NCBI GenBank assembly: GCA_016098155.1
Contig: JAAAJB010000101.1
Coordinates: 1-64,000 of the forward strand
Length of the DNA stretch: 64,000 nt
Reading direction: 5' to 3'
Source of the DNA: Actinomortierella ambigua
Taxonomy: Eukaryota > Mortierellomycota > Mortierellomycetes > Mortierellales > Mortierellaceae
The translations under genes were made by a program, and so were the position numbers. The notes beneath the pieces were generated by a model. The model was not told where the DNA came from, ran no database searches, and was given only the letters and a program-made list of their open reading frames with translations. Below, one piece after another: positions 1-11,704 of the stretch (its first letter is position 1; each line of letters opens with the position of its first letter).

Positions 1-310
1 TGAGTCCTGTAGAACTGGATGATGTGGCGATGGCGTAGAGTCTGGAGGAACGAGATCTCGTTCTGGATGGCCTTTTGGGCAAGGTCGGACTGGCTGAGGA
101 AGAATGTCTTGACCGCACAAGGCTGGTTTCCCCAATGTGCTTCATGGACAGAGCCAAAGGAGCCCACGCCGAGAGACCTTCCAAGCACAAGAAGAGAATG
201 TTGGAGTGGAGCCTAAAAAAACCAACAGAAAGGGAGGAAGGATAGGTGAATAACAATATTCACACGGGGCGCGCGCAGACAACACTTGTGTTGGCTTTGG
301 TGTTCTCCAT
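1..310 (-). CDS. TKL-type kinase-Sel1 family protein, N-terminal part only (gene runs off the left edge)
   Basis: The minus strand from 212 to 1 encodes the start of a protein kinase domain: an LLVLGRSLGVGSFG glycine loop, the CAVKTFF lysine, and the QNEISFLQTLRHRHIIQF helix-C region, closely matching five complete paralogues in this window. A tttttag acceptor precedes base 212 and leaves the reading frame in phase 0. A first exon beginning with ATG at 310 (MENTKANTSV) fits the short first exon of the paralogues. Its donor is uncertain: gtctgc after 10 codons or gtgtga after 15, neither of them strong. The rest of the kinase domain and any Sel1 repeats lie outside the window. The family assignment is firm; the first exon is tentative. 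Confidence 0.75.
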
Positions 311-1130
311 ACACTGAGTGGAGCTTGAGGCTGAACTGAATTCATTGAACCGAGAGAGGATGGAGAGAATGAGGAAAGGGAGATGGATTGCACTCGATGA
401 GATGGTGGGCATGAGTTTTTGAGGAGGCGTGGCAGTGCCACTTGTCTTTTGGTCAACGTCACATGATGAAGCATGCGTTGTGAGTGGCACGTCCACACGC
501 GATGTAACGCTATCCAATAGTCAATTCGCTTTGTTTCGAATTGTACGTTTTACAACCTCTTGTTATGCCTCCCAGACCTTGCTCACCTAATCGCGAGTCC
601 TGAGGGCTGCAAGGTTTCGTACGCTGAAGGGTTACGTGTCGTACTTCACAGATTTTCGCAGCCCAATCGCCTCTTTGATATCGGAAAATTCAATGGTATG
701 GGTCCCTCGTTAATCTCATTATTGTTCGACCACGTCGAGAGATGGCTGACTCTGTATGCCTACAACGTAGAGGCTGCTGGTGGCTGCGTTATCTAGTGTC
801 TCCGACGGGACATCCACTAGTGAGACCTTCATGCGTTCCTTGTTGGATAAGATGAGAAGTGTAGCCTTCTGCAAAGTGGAATCCGTGATTGAAATGCCAT
901 CAAAGCTAGGAGTGCGCCAGGCTTTCATGATGTATTGAAGATGGCCCACTGCCATAATAGTGTCAATCCCGAAAGATAGCGCAGCACACTCTCCACAATA
1001 TGGCGAGCACTCCAAATGAAGAAAAAACATGATAGTGTATGTAAAGTCATTTATTATTTCTCGATAATGAGAATTGATCGACTCGCTCTCTTGCTGGCTC
1101 CCCCCCCCCTCCTAACCCATTCTTCCATCT
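311..1130. other. Intergenic region between the kinase gene start and the P2X-like gene
   Basis: Apart from the transposase-like relic at 560-796, I see no supported gene. A 103-codon minus-strand open frame at 719-1030 has no recognisable motif and no paralogue in the window. The interval lies upstream of the left-edge kinase gene and downstream of the P2X-like gene, so it should hold the promoter of the former and the 3' end of the latter. Confidence 0.5.
560..796 (+). pseudogene. Relic of a PIF/Harbinger-like (DDE_Tnp_4) transposase N-terminus
   Basis: A 78-codon open stretch carries the pattern GLRVVLHRFSQPNRLFDI followed by SLISLLFDHVERWL. This resembles the helical segment before the catalytic core of Harbinger-type transposases, in which a single-strand 'RLAYPNR' motif precedes 'S.S.IFN.V'. 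No catalytic DDE block follows; the downstream DNA to about 1030 is open on the opposite strand without recognisable motifs. It is best read as a decayed fragment. The call rests on pattern memory alone, so confidence is moderate. Confidence 0.4.
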
Positions 1131-4100
1131 CTAGATCCGAGCCGCCTTCTCCTCCCCAAGGCCCTCACACAGCTGCAAAGGCTCTGACCGACACAGGACC
1201 AACTTTCGGTTCTCCTCCGTCGTCATCGTGATCGTCCTTGACAGGACCCGGATCCCTGTCCCGGGCAGGACACTGGTCGAGGCCGCCGTGATCGGGCTCG
1301 AGAAGAAAAGAGACGCCGCTGGTGCAGAGGGCCCGCCCCGCTTCGAAAGGCCTTGCTGAATAGTGGCCCGACAATCTGGGTGCTGCTGTTGCTGCTGTTG
1401 CTGTTGTTGCAGCAATTGTTGCAGGAGTTGCTTTTGCTGATGCTTGAGGATCTGGGCTTGAAAGTGCTGTAGGTGGGCACTTGCAGAATGCGAGAGCGCG
1501 GGCGCTGTCTTTGTCGTTGCTGCTGTTGTTGTTGTAGTTGTAGGGGTGATGCAGCTAGTCGACGGTAGGGGCAGTGAGGTCGAAGAGGAACAAGACAGGT
1601 TCAATGTTGAGCGGGAATCCAACGGTCCTACTGAGGGAGAGTTTGTTGGCGACGAAGATGCAGACGAGGAAGAGGATGAACTCGTTGCAGTTGAGCTTTC
1701 AGGAGTAGGTAGTCGCTGATGCTGTTGTTGTTGTTGCTGCTGCTGCTGCGACGTATGCTGCTTCGGCTGTTGCTGAGAGAGTACACCCTGAGCACTCCAC
1801 CTATGGGTAATTCTACTGTTGCGAACACTGTTGCTACTACTGCTGCCGCTGTTACTGCCAGCGTGATGCATATGACTGCTTCCCGCCGTCGAAAATGGTC
1901 CTGCACTAGTGGTTGACAAACCAGCGCCCATGGTCGTCATTGTTGCGGAGGTGGTCGCTGCAGCGGTCGCCATCCCTTCATCCCCACTCCTGAATTTCGC
2001 CACAAGGGTAGGCATGGACCGCGAAGCAGCTGTGGAAGATGAGCCCAGTAATGGATGGGGTGGCAAGGTCGTCATTGCAAGGCTGTTGGTAGGAGTGGCG
2101 GTAGCGACTGATCCTGCCACAAGAGAGGAATTTGTCATGGATGAAGTAGGAGTAGGCACCATGGCTGTTGTCGCCACTTGAGGCAAAGGAGGAAGCGGGC
2201 GAGATCGTGTCGAGGCTGCCGACAAGTTGACAGATGTTGGCGGCGAACGTGAACTTTGAAGCTGCAGTTGCTGCTGCTCCTGTGCCGAGGCTGTCGAAGA
2301 CACGGTTTGGCCACGGCGTTTGCTCGCCGGATCAGGAAGCCCGCCTCCAGGGCCGGCAGACATCCTTCGAGCCGATAGGATTGTTGCGCTCGTTGGTGTG
2401 GCTGGAGTTAGAGGTGGTGAAGATCGAGACGCAGTGCCGCGCTCGACAGTCTGATCCCTGCTGGGCGGTGACATTGCTGCCTCATCGTCCTCATCTTCTA
2501 CTTCCTCCTCCTCCTCCTCCTCCACTTCGTCTTCATCGTTTTCTTCGTCATCTTCTTCATCCTCCACTTCGTCATCATCACTCTCTTCCACGCCATCCTG
2601 TAACCGCTGTTCCAGTGCTTCACTGCCTTGGTCCCGTGTCGTATTTCCTACGGAGCTGGAGCAAGACGACAGCGAGGACGAAGAATTTGAGGGATCGACA
2701 ATACCACTTCGAAGCTTCGAAGAAGACACGCTGGTTCGCCCACCCTGGAACAAGATGGGCATGGATGCGGAGCTACGCAGAGTCCGCGAGCCCTCTGGTC
2801 TTGAATATGCAGACGGAGACGGCGAGGGACCGACTGAGAGGCGAGGCGATGGGCGCGTGGAGCATGGTCCTGCTAAAGGGGAGACCGCTCTAGACGTAGA
2901 CTCGCGAGACCATGCATCCGCGTCAAATGGATGAACCCCGGTATAGCCTCTCGAGAAATGGGATGGCTGTTGAGAAAATCGGAAAGTCGACCGGGGTGTG
3001 GAGGACTCAATGATGGGTCCAGATCCAGGTGACTCTGAATGCAGCGAAGATGAAGAGGACGCAAGAGACGACGATGACGCCACCCCATAGCCATGATTCG
3101 CCAAGAACTGAACAGTTGTTGGATCGGATGCATAGAAAGACGACCACTCGCCACTGCTAGCCATCCTGCTAGGACTGTAGCCGAGGGTACGATCAAAGAT
3201 GACCGATTTGCCTTTGGTGTCGGTCAGAGAATCGTTGCTTCCAAACCCGCTGCGTTCGCCGACGAACCTTGTACCGTCAACGCCCTTTTTCTTCCTGTCT
3301 GTAAGAGGATCTGCGCTTGCACTTCGGAACGTGAATGCTGAGGAAAAGGGAGATGTGGATCCAGTAGTACCAGAAGAGATTGACGTAGTACCGAAGAGTG
3401 ATCCCGATGACACCCGCCGCGGTGAGAGTGCTTGCGGCGACGCAATTGTTAATGGATATCCATCGGTTCCAAAGGGGTTGCCAGTGCTTCCGGTATCTTT
3501 CTTTTGCTTCTTGAAGGCATTCGTCCTTATGTGCTGCTGCTGGTAATGGTGGCCACTTCCTCCGTAGTTGCTGATGTATTGCGCACCATCTGCTGAGGCT
3601 CTTGAACTCATATTTGGTAGTATTAAAGAGCGCGGGAAAACGGTTGAAGCACACTCAGTGACTGGGCTCTCAGTGACCACAGTTGTAGAGCCAATGTTGG
3701 CCAAGAGCGTCGTGGGAGTGATGGATGATGAAGATCCTCCTGAATTAAATGTCAGTGTAGGGCGTAGCGATGGTGACTCCATGCTATCAGACCGAGATGT
3801 GGTCATGGACAGGCCATCATGGCTCGCGCGGTGATGTAGTAAAGTAGCAGATGGCCCCAAACTAGAGGAGGCACCGGTACTTGTGGGAGTGGCAGATCCC
3901 AATGTTAATAGAGATGGACTGCTCGCTGCCCGCTGAGTCAAGTTCCTGGCGCTATTAGACCTGCGCACAGATCCGAGCATCCGATTCGAACGCGGAGGTT
4001 TCTTGCCTCCAATGCAATCGGCGCCTGTATTGGCCGTTGGTGTGCAGTACACTGACGACGATGTTAGCGGCGATTGTACAGAGGCTGGAGATGTGAAAGA

Positions 4101-6879
4101 TGGGTCATGAAGATTGTCAAGTGAGGGGTGGCGCGATAGCCCAAAGCAGACTGGCATTGGTGATGCTCCGACCATGTCTGGTGGTGACCTTGGATGAGCC
4201 GACGAGGGTGATGAAGATGAGGATGACAGTGAAGGTGTCGACTTCATTAATATTGGCGCGCTTGTTTTGGTCAGCAGAGATGTTGCACGCACGGGCGAAG
4301 GTGTTGAATGTGTGAGATCAAGAGACGGGTCTGCCTTCCGGTCACTAGTGGTCGCACTGGAGCGTGGTGTACCTGGTGCTCGGATACCCGTCTGTTGTTG
4401 TAGCTGATTTTCTTTGGTTGGCGCCGATCCAGCAGCACCAACAGAGGACACGGTGGCAGTCATGGAGGGCGACATTGGAGGAGGAGAAGGGCTTAGAACT
4501 AGCTGTCCTGGGTTGAACCCCCGGAATTTTTGCCCTGGTGTGCGAATCCTGGCCAGGGAGATGGCGCCGTATCTCGTCTCGACAATGTCGTCCTCTTCCT
4601 CACCCCCATATCGAGGTATCCGTTCGCGCAAATGAGTTGTAGTGGCAGTCATGACGGGTGAAGTTGCTGCAGCTCTGTTCAAAAGGATGGAAGAGGCAGG
4701 GCGACGGCGAGACCCAAGTTGCGTGAGGTAGCTAGAGTTACTCGTTGAATAGACGGCGGCAGTAATTGCGGTGTCCGGTTCTGACGCACCTGTACTCGCC
4801 GTGGTAGAGGAGGCTGTGGCAGCCGAAGGGGTAAGAGGTGACTGGGTATCGGAAGACGGAGAAGAACAGAAGGATGCACCAGATTGATGCTTGTGATCTG
4901 AATTGTGCTCCGTAAGCGAAGCTCCCGTATGAATGGTGAACGAGGGTCGAGTCTGTTCCTTTTTTTGCGCGTGGGCTTTTTGATTTTGAACAAGGGGTGA
5001 TCCCGTACTAGCGCAATCCTGCTGGGAAGACTGCTGAACAGAGCGAATCTCCAATGCCTGCAGCGTCCTCTCGCTTGCAATACCGCGATAATGGTCACGG
5101 ACATCGAACCTGTCTCCCGAACCCTCGGGGTGAGCAAATGAACAATCCTTGTCCTGAGGGCAATCCTTGGTATGTTCATTACCAATTAGCCTACCACCGC
5201 CGCCACCTCCTGCGCGTCCACGTGTACTGTCGTATTTGGCCTGGCCGTAGAAGAGCTTCTGAGGATGTAGACGCAGCATCATCAACTCTACTAGGATATT
5301 GGCCACCTTGAATAGCGCAATTGCGGCCACAAGGTTGGTGAGTAATGTCATCATTGAAAATTTCCCAAGCTGACCATGCTGCGAAATGACAATCTTGATG
5401 CTATTTGTGTGTGATGAAAATAAGGCACGAGAAAAACTGGTTAGCGAAACATTCAAACGAAATGCAAGCCACTCACTCTCTCCCTTCCATTCATAACAGA
5501 GTCAGTGTAATCTTACCCATGGCGATTTATCTCGACTCGGTGTCCTGCCTGGAAATCACGGATTGTCTCAATAACCTTGTACTCTTGGTCCGGGATGGCT
5601 TTGGGCATGTACCGATAGCTAATCTTACTTGGGTTCCAACCGGCAGCACCATACTGAATGACCACGATGACTACGACACCGGCTGACCGAATAGTCTCGT
5701 TGTTGACCGCCATTGGCGACTCTGAGATGGCGTCGAGTTGGACGTCAGCTGCTCGTAGGAGATCACTGACCTTCATCACATCGCCTGCGATTTTGTGAGG
5801 TCGAGAATTCCATGGGGGCTTGGTATTGGCTGGAGAAACCGAAGGGTCCCATTGTTGTTGAACGGATGATCCCGCCGATCCTGGGGCAGTGGCCATTAGG
5901 GGTGCGTCATTTTTGCTGAACCAGCCCGGCGGTGTAATGGTACGTGATTGATCATCCCATCGCTTAACAGTCAGACCCGAGGCAGAGTCTATTAGCTCGC
6001 CGTATTCCATGTTCCCAGAACGGATCTCGATCCCGGTAGCTTGCCCTCGGATCGAATGTTCCAGCATCAGAGTAAAGTCTTCAATATCCGCAACATATGA
6101 TGCCGGTGTGAGAATTGTGACGGGTGTCTGTTCTGCATCGCATCCTGGCGTTGTAGGTACATTAATATCGCAGTGGTGTAGCGAGTCTGGATGGTTGGGT
6201 TGCGAGGTCAACGGCCAGGGTCCGACCTGCCTGACGTGTGCTCGTGTTGTGACTAGGGCACCATCAATGTTTGGGTCGTACAAAATGTCATTGGCGTCCC
6301 AATAGAGACACGGGTGCTCTGGTGGTTGGCAGTATGGTCGCGTCTGGACTCCTCCTTGTGGTGACCTGAGGGAGATCCTGACTGCACCTAAGAAGATTTG
6401 CAAATGTATCACCATCAGGCTTCATTGCGACACATCTGAAAAAGGGGCTTCATGTGTGTAACAAGTCAAAAAAAAAAGGGCGGTGTTGGAAGGGATGGGG
6501 AAAAACAAGGACTAAGGGTGAGAGATCTCTGCTTCTTGACGTACCACTGATGATGTTTTCGGTGGAAAGGTATCGCTGTTGGAGAATGACGGACGAAGCG
6601 ATGTAGAGCAGGATGGACAACTGAAATGCCCGATACATTGCTCCCAGGCGGCGGCTAAATGCCAAAAGTTTTTTTGTCGACAGCAAAGGACAGAAGTTTG
6701 ATAAAAAGGGGGCGGTTAGTGGTGTACATGTAAGCGGGTTCTCCCTGGCAGTTGAGTTGAGGAATGGGGAAGTCTGGCTCCTGTTGCCGAAAGGGGCGCA
6801 GATGGCAGTCACTCACACGCTGCGGTCTCTAGTGATGTAAACCTACTCTTGTACACGTAAAACTTTGAAGGTCTCGTAA
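1131..6879 (-). CDS. P2X-like ATP-gated cation channel with a very long Ser/Gln-rich C-terminal tail
   Basis: P2X receptors are trimeric ligand-gated cation channels with two membrane segments. Four exons fit: 6847-6879 (5' limit uncertain), 6545-6654, 5517-6387 and 1131-5400, with phases 2, 1 and 2 all agreeing. They yield, in order, the N-terminal Y-x-T-x-K motif (YETFK) followed by DRRLGAMYR, membrane segment 1 (FQLSILLYIASSVIL), an ectodomain with few cysteines and NIEDFTLMLEHSIR-like spacing (seen as DIEDFTLMLEHSIRG), the HGIKIVISQHGQLGKFSMM block before membrane segment 2, and the YxxxK retention motif (YGQAK). The order and motifs match P2X, especially the Dictyostelium-like lineage. 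After YGQAK come about 1,390 residues of low-complexity tail rich in Ser, Thr, Pro and Gln, with an acidic run near 2450-2610 and poly-Gln near 1380-1430 and 1720-1750. The start codon lies in an unresolved exon between 6880 and about 7370. The lysine pair after segment 1 that binds ATP in animals is not obvious (RISLR). Confidence 0.85.
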
Positions 6880-7884
6880 CTGGACGGAGAGGAGGCGAAG
6901 AGTAAGTTGGTGTCAAGTGGTTGCAGCAACCAAAGAGAGAGGAGGAGGGGGGAGGAGGAGCGACGGGGCAAGAAAAGGAAAGGAAAAGAAAGGAAAGAAT
7001 AGAAAAGAAAAGAAAAGAAAGGAAGAAAAAGAAAAGGGCGAGGGTAGGTGAAGGAGAACAGAGAAAGAGAGTGAGAGGAGGAGGAGGAGGAGGGGAGAGG
7101 GTCGGTGTAAGGAGTGGAGTGTTGAGGGTAGGCAGGGCAGTAATTGCACACAGAAATGTCATCGGTTAGCAACGATTCGTCTTTCACTCTTGTACAGTGC
7201 TGAAGGGGAGGGGGACCTGGACCCATGGCCTTGCCACTTCGTCCTCGGGCAAAGACATCCGATGGAATCGCAACACTACCTGAGAAACCGGTCCAAGAAG
7301 GAGAGGCCGGGGCCGTTGTTCGCCATAAGGTTCAAGAAAAAATGTATGGTCCGAGGAGTCTATTTTCAAGTGTCTTGTGCGTACAAGAGGCTGTGCAGAC
7401 GCGAGAACCTCGCAGCCAGTAGTGGGGTAGTAGGGCTTGGCTTACAAATAAATGGGAGCAGAGATGCCAATGAGGAATGCAATGCAATGCAATGCAATGA
7501 AACAAACGGAATGAGGCGTAAAACGAGGAGAGTCCAGGAGGAGAGGGATCAGAAGATATGAGAGGCAGGCACGAGAGAGAGAGAGAGAGAGAGAAGGGGG
7601 AGGGGGGAAAAGGCTGTCAGGAGCCAAGTGACGACAGTGAGAGCGAGTGAGAGCTAGTGTGTGTATATGTGTGTTGTGTGTGCGTGCGCGTGTATCGCCA
7701 GTGAGTGAGTGAACGAAAGAGAGAGAAGAAAAGAAGAAGAGCAAAGGAGCAGCTGTCCGCTAGAACGGTCGTAAGGGCTTGCAGTATTGCGGATGATCCG
7801 TGCAATCTTACAAAGCTGAAGAAACGGTGAGGGGAAGATGGGGGAAGAGTGGCGTGAAGGATGAAGGAGAGGGGGGAGTAGGTG

Positions 7885-7948
<64 letters not shown>

Positions 7949-9127
7949 GAGGAAGAAGAAGATGAGGATGAGGAGGAGGAGACAAAGGAAGCGTGTATGT
8001 GTATGTGTCTGAAGAGAGAAAGAGAGAGAGGGAGAGTGAGCAGGGAGAAAGAAAAAGAAGAGAAGAGATGGGACATGCCTATCCCTGAAGCATGCCGCAC
8101 CATGGCTCGCTCGTCTTTTTTGTCTCCCTCGAAGAAGGAAGCGAGGCCCTTGGGTGAAACGAAAGACACCTCCAACGCCGCCGTCAGGTCTGTTGGAGCG
8201 GACTAGAATGTATTCTTGCATCTACCCCCCTCAGCCCAACCTTCTGCCCCTATCGATTCTCGCAAGTCGTTGGAGGGGACAACAGTGGTTTTTCATGACC
8301 GGAGAGTTTGTGTGTGTGTGTGGGAGGGAAGAGTTGTTGTCGTTGTGGTGGTGGTGGTGGTGGTGGTATGTGAACTACCTTGTTGGCAAACTGGGGAGGA
8401 GAGGGGATGAGAAAACAATAAGCACTCTCCATGGCCCTGTTTGGCTCCTTGTGTGCTGTATGTGCGTGCACATGCGTATGTGGGATAGGTGCGTCGTTGT
8501 CTTTTCTTTGTCTTGCACCCTCCACCCCTTTCTCTTCCCTCTCCTGCTGTCTCTCTCTCTCTCTCTGCGTGAGCTCACTCTCGCTTGCCCCAAAGACACG
8601 GATCGCCCTGCTTCCGCTCCCCCCTGACTGCCCCCCCTCACTTTCCACTCCACGCACCGCAACAAAAACTTGTCCTGCCCCCCTTCCTCCTTTCCTCATC
8701 CATATGCGTAGTTGGACTTTAGCTTGGTCAAACGGTGTAGACCTTTGTAATCACTTTTCCCGTCAAACGCCACAAGTGTTCCAAACGAACCCTGGCTGCC
8801 TCACCACCTACAAGGAAAAAAAATGGCACAGCTCTGAACCCTAAATTTACATGGCGGCCCTGAAGCACCCCCCCCCTTCTTGCTGTCCCTACAAGCTATT
8901 TTCATGTTTCTGCCGCCCAAACGTGAGCTGTAACAAGCATATGCCGCACTTTTGTGGTTGATCCTTTCAGAACTAACAAAAGAAAAAGAAAAACGAGAGC
9001 CCACGTCGTTCTATTATGATCGAACTTGCATGAGACATGGGTGCACACATCACTGTCTGGTCTGTGTGCGTATGTGCGTACACCAAACGGCCGTCTTTAA
9101 GCGTGTTACATCTCATTTCATTAACTT
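6880..9127. other. Low-complexity intergenic region and probable 5' end of the P2X-like gene
   Basis: The interval is dominated by purine-rich tracts (6935-7100), a CA/TG tract near 7650-7690, a long GA microsatellite (7890-7944), GGT repeats (8345-8369) and CT runs (8545-8565). The missing first exon of the P2X-like gene probably lies at 6880-7370; two candidate minus-strand openings are ATG at 7369 (donor after ...GPVSQ) and ATG at about 7264 (MSLPEDEVARPWVQ). A tccag acceptor stands just before the YETFK exon. From 7400 to 9127 I see no supported gene: the open frames there are repeats read in several phases. Confidence 0.55.
7890..7944. repeat. GA dinucleotide microsatellite
   Basis: About 27 uninterrupted GA units lie inside a wider purine-rich tract (7840-8080). 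They account for the Ser-Leu and Arg-Glu open frames on both strands here, which are not genes. Confidence 0.95.
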
Positions 9128-10180
9128 TTAAGGATTATCTTCTGCCAACTTTTTCAGGTCACGCTCAATTCGACTTAGTAAGTTGCTGTCCTGCTCATGG
9201 TCCAGATCCACTTCTTCCTCCTGGGAACCGGCACTTGTGATTGCTCCCTCAGACAATGACCTTTCATGATGCTCATGTTGCTCCTGCTCCTGCTGCTGCT
9301 GTTTCCTGTCACTTCCAAAGACGGCCTGATCAGCATCCACTACAGCTCCTACAAATTTGGCGCGTTGCTTGGGGAAAAGGTCTCTCATCTTGGCCGAGAA
9401 TTCCGGTATCTAGAGTTTGAAGGATTCAAGTCCAACAAAACAAAAAGTGTTATTGACTCTCGTCGAGTTGTCCTATTCTTTTGTCCTTGGAGAAGATATA
9501 GCCCGGCCACACCATGCAAAAGGATGATGAAGAAATAAAAGCATAGTCCATACCGTTTGGACGTCCAGCGCCCATCGTGCCGTGCCTACAATGACCACTG
9601 CACCGGAGAGACATAATGCTGTCGCAATAGCAAAGGCTTTGACACCCAGTAGTCGTCCTTCCCGGAGCAATGCCTCGGTCGCCTTGACATCCTGCAGCGA
9701 TTGTAACCGTTTCCTAGGGAGGCCGTCTGCACTAGTGCCGTTCAAAGACGACGACACGGGTAGGGCCGCCGTTGGGGTGCTGGTGTTGGCGGCGGCTGCA
9801 GCTGCAGCTCGATCTATTCCCGGAGAGTTGTATAGAGGGGAGGGTTGTTTGGGATTTAGTGTCAGGTTGGTTGTAATTCTCTTTGTTTCTATCCATTGAA
9901 GTTCATCCTAATGAAATTTCTCCACAGGGCAGGGGTAAGCCTATGGTAGGATGCTTAGGTGGGCTGACATACGAATGCCTCGTTGTCGTGTCTTGCGTCC
10001 CTGATACCACAACGAGCCAAAAATGCCCGCTACGAATGCAGTCCCAGAAGCAGCCAAGAGCCTATTTGTGAACTGTTCCGAGGGCCGGTGTTGCTGCACT
10101 GCTACATTAGACGAGGTGGATACATGTTGTGATGGAGGCAACTGATCCCGAGGTGATGATGTCGATTCCGTTGTGCTCAT
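9128..10180 (-). CDS. TMEM242-like two-pass mitochondrial membrane protein
   Basis: In animals TMEM242 is a mitochondrial inner-membrane protein that helps TMEM70 assemble the c-ring of ATP synthase. Here three exons (9973-10180, 9554-9813, 9128-9409) join in phases 1 and 0 to give 249 residues. The first hydrophobic segment follows FTNRLLAASGTAFVAG; the second is FAIATALCLSGAVVIVGTA, leading into RWALDVQTIPEFSAKMRDLF, which matches the W-x-A-L-G-V...F...M...FP ending of TMEM242. The linker is Ala/Ser/Thr-rich, and a Gln/Glu/His-rich acidic tail of about 60 residues follows, longer than in animal proteins. ATG at 10180 (MSTTEST) is preferred; an in-frame ATG at 10252 would add 24 residues. 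The role in ATP synthase assembly is inferred from the family only. Confidence 0.75.
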
Positions 10181-10877
10181 TATTCGGTCGTGCGAAACGG
10201 CGCTCAAGGATGTCGAGACAAGACGGGTGGGCGAGAGCGATCTGATCAGCAATGCTGGCCCAGGTCTCGTGACTTGCTTCAGTACACAAATTTTTCGACA
10301 TGGCTACTCAAAGGAGCTCGCCCCAGCAAAACATCTCCTGGTAGACCATGATACCATGCATCCTGCCAATATATCTCGTCTTCTGCAAATGCGATGGCAT
10401 CGTCGTAGCCGACAGAAATTGAGGCACACATGATATATTGAACCTTGCGTGTGTTCCAATTCCGTTTTATATAAGCCCGTGTTGATCAAGCATCACAGGC
10501 ATTCATCGACCGCGCCGGCAACAAAGGGCGGCGCTGGACGAAGAGTATCCCTGGAATAGGATATGGACATGTCAATTGTCAAAATGGCAGAGAAGGTCAA
10601 GAAGATGGCACCAGAGGATTTGAATCCCACGCCCTCCTTACAAATGTAAACGCTGTGCATTGTAGTACCACTCACTGGGAGCCCTCGCGGTTGGAGTCAA
10701 AAAGTGATGGCCCACTTTATTGTGTCCAGAAAAAACATCGCTCATCTCTCTCATACATACACATACACAGCACACAAAGCCCGCGTGATGGCGTGGGACC
10801 AATGGACTCAGTAGAGGGATTCAAGGATTTTGTTGGGGGAACGAAGAAGAGAGGTGACCTTACTCTTCTTTCTATTG
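10181..10877. other. Intergenic region with unassigned short open frames
   Basis: No gene is firmly supported. A 50-codon minus-strand frame at 10279-10431 (MCASISVGYDDAIAF...) and a partly overlapping 64-codon frame at 10107-10301 (MSKNLCTEASHETW...) have coding-like composition, but they have no recognisable domain, and the second overlaps the TMEM242-like first exon. They could be exons of a small gene read from about 10431 leftwards. Confidence 0.35.
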
Positions 10878-11330
10878 CTAGGCCTTTGTACAAATGGCAC
10901 CATGAAGTCTCACATCCGTGTCCTGGCACCCTCTGGAACAGTACCAAGCTGACCCGCACTTCGCGCACTCAAAAGCCAGAATCTCTCGCACGCCGCATTG
11001 GCGGTTTGCACACGTCTTGAGATCCTCCTCAGAGCCGACGGCATTCTCTGTAAAGATCTTGCCAGGGTCGATTCCGTACCGCCGCATGAACGTGAAGATG
11101 GTCGCCTCAGAGACGCGATACCCAATCCCGGGGAACGTATACGAGTTGAGACCCAGATAGTGGCCGCCTCCGCTGCCCGAGACCTTATACACAATATTGT
11201 CGACTTCGGAGCTCTGACCCCAGCGCCAGGCTAGAGACTTGTCCGTCAGCGTTAAGAAATACCCGTTCAGCGGCTCATCGTGGCCCCAAGCGATGTGTAA
11301 GGGACCGAGCTCCTTTTCGTGTCGAACCAT
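10878..11330 (-). CDS. Small MYND-type zinc-finger protein
   Basis: The 150-residue product ends in a MYND finger: CANRQCG, then CAKCGSAWYCSRGCQ, then HGAIC. These supply the Cys and His ligands of two zinc sites. MYND fingers bind proline-containing peptides in partner proteins. The N-terminal 100 residues (GPLHIAWGHDEPLNGYFLTL, then VSGSGGGHYLGLNSYTFPG) are not a domain I can name. They lack SET-domain motifs, so this is not a SMYD methyltransferase. ATG at 11330 (MVRHEKELG) is chosen because conserved-looking sequence begins there. The in-frame ATG at 11456 would add 42 Ser/Thr-rich residues that could serve as a mitochondrial leader, but this is less likely. Confidence 0.75.
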   Translation of the reverse strand: MVRHEKELGPLHIAWGHDEPLNGYFLTLTDKSLAWRWGQSSEVDNIVYKVSGSGGGHYLGLNSYTFPGIGYRVSEATIFTFMRRYGIDPGKIFTENAVGSEEDLKTCANRQCGVREILAFECAKCGSAWYCSRGCQDTDVRLHGAICTKA

Positions 11331-11704
11331 GATGGCTGTTTTGGATGTTGATGGTGGGTCTCTATGGCACTTTGCTGTGGATATCGAGGCATTGAAAACT
11401 GTTGTCAGCATAGATCTGGAAAATCTCCATGACGAAGGAAGCAAAGTCGTTAACATAGGATGACATACGGTGTTGAAAATATGTGTGAAAAGAGCGGAGT
11501 TCAGAGGAGTAGGGTATCAAAAGCTGGAAAGGTGCGATATGGAAAGTGGAACTCTTGAGGTGTGCGGTTGCCTTCGAACAGTCACCCTATCGGCGCATGC
11601 CAGTTCATCGATTCTTGCACAGCAATGAAATGTTTCCGAGGGGAAAAAAGAGGGAGAACTTCATTATGCGTGAATGAATTCATAGAGTGAGAAAGAAGCC
11701 ACTT
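11331..11704. other. Intergenic region between the MYND-finger gene and the septin-like gene
   Basis: It carries the promoter of the MYND-finger gene and the 3' end of the septin-like gene. No further gene or repeat is visible. Confidence 0.5.

Noticed and set aside
7617..8175. Ser/Leu-rich and Arg/Glu-rich open frames in several phases
   Set aside because: They are translations of the GA/CT microsatellite and not genes.
10560..10640. tRNA-like words (ATGGCAGAGAAGGTCAAG and TTTGAATCCCAC)
   Set aside because: No acceptor stem or paired T-arm can be drawn around them, so a tRNA-Leu/Ser gene is not supported.
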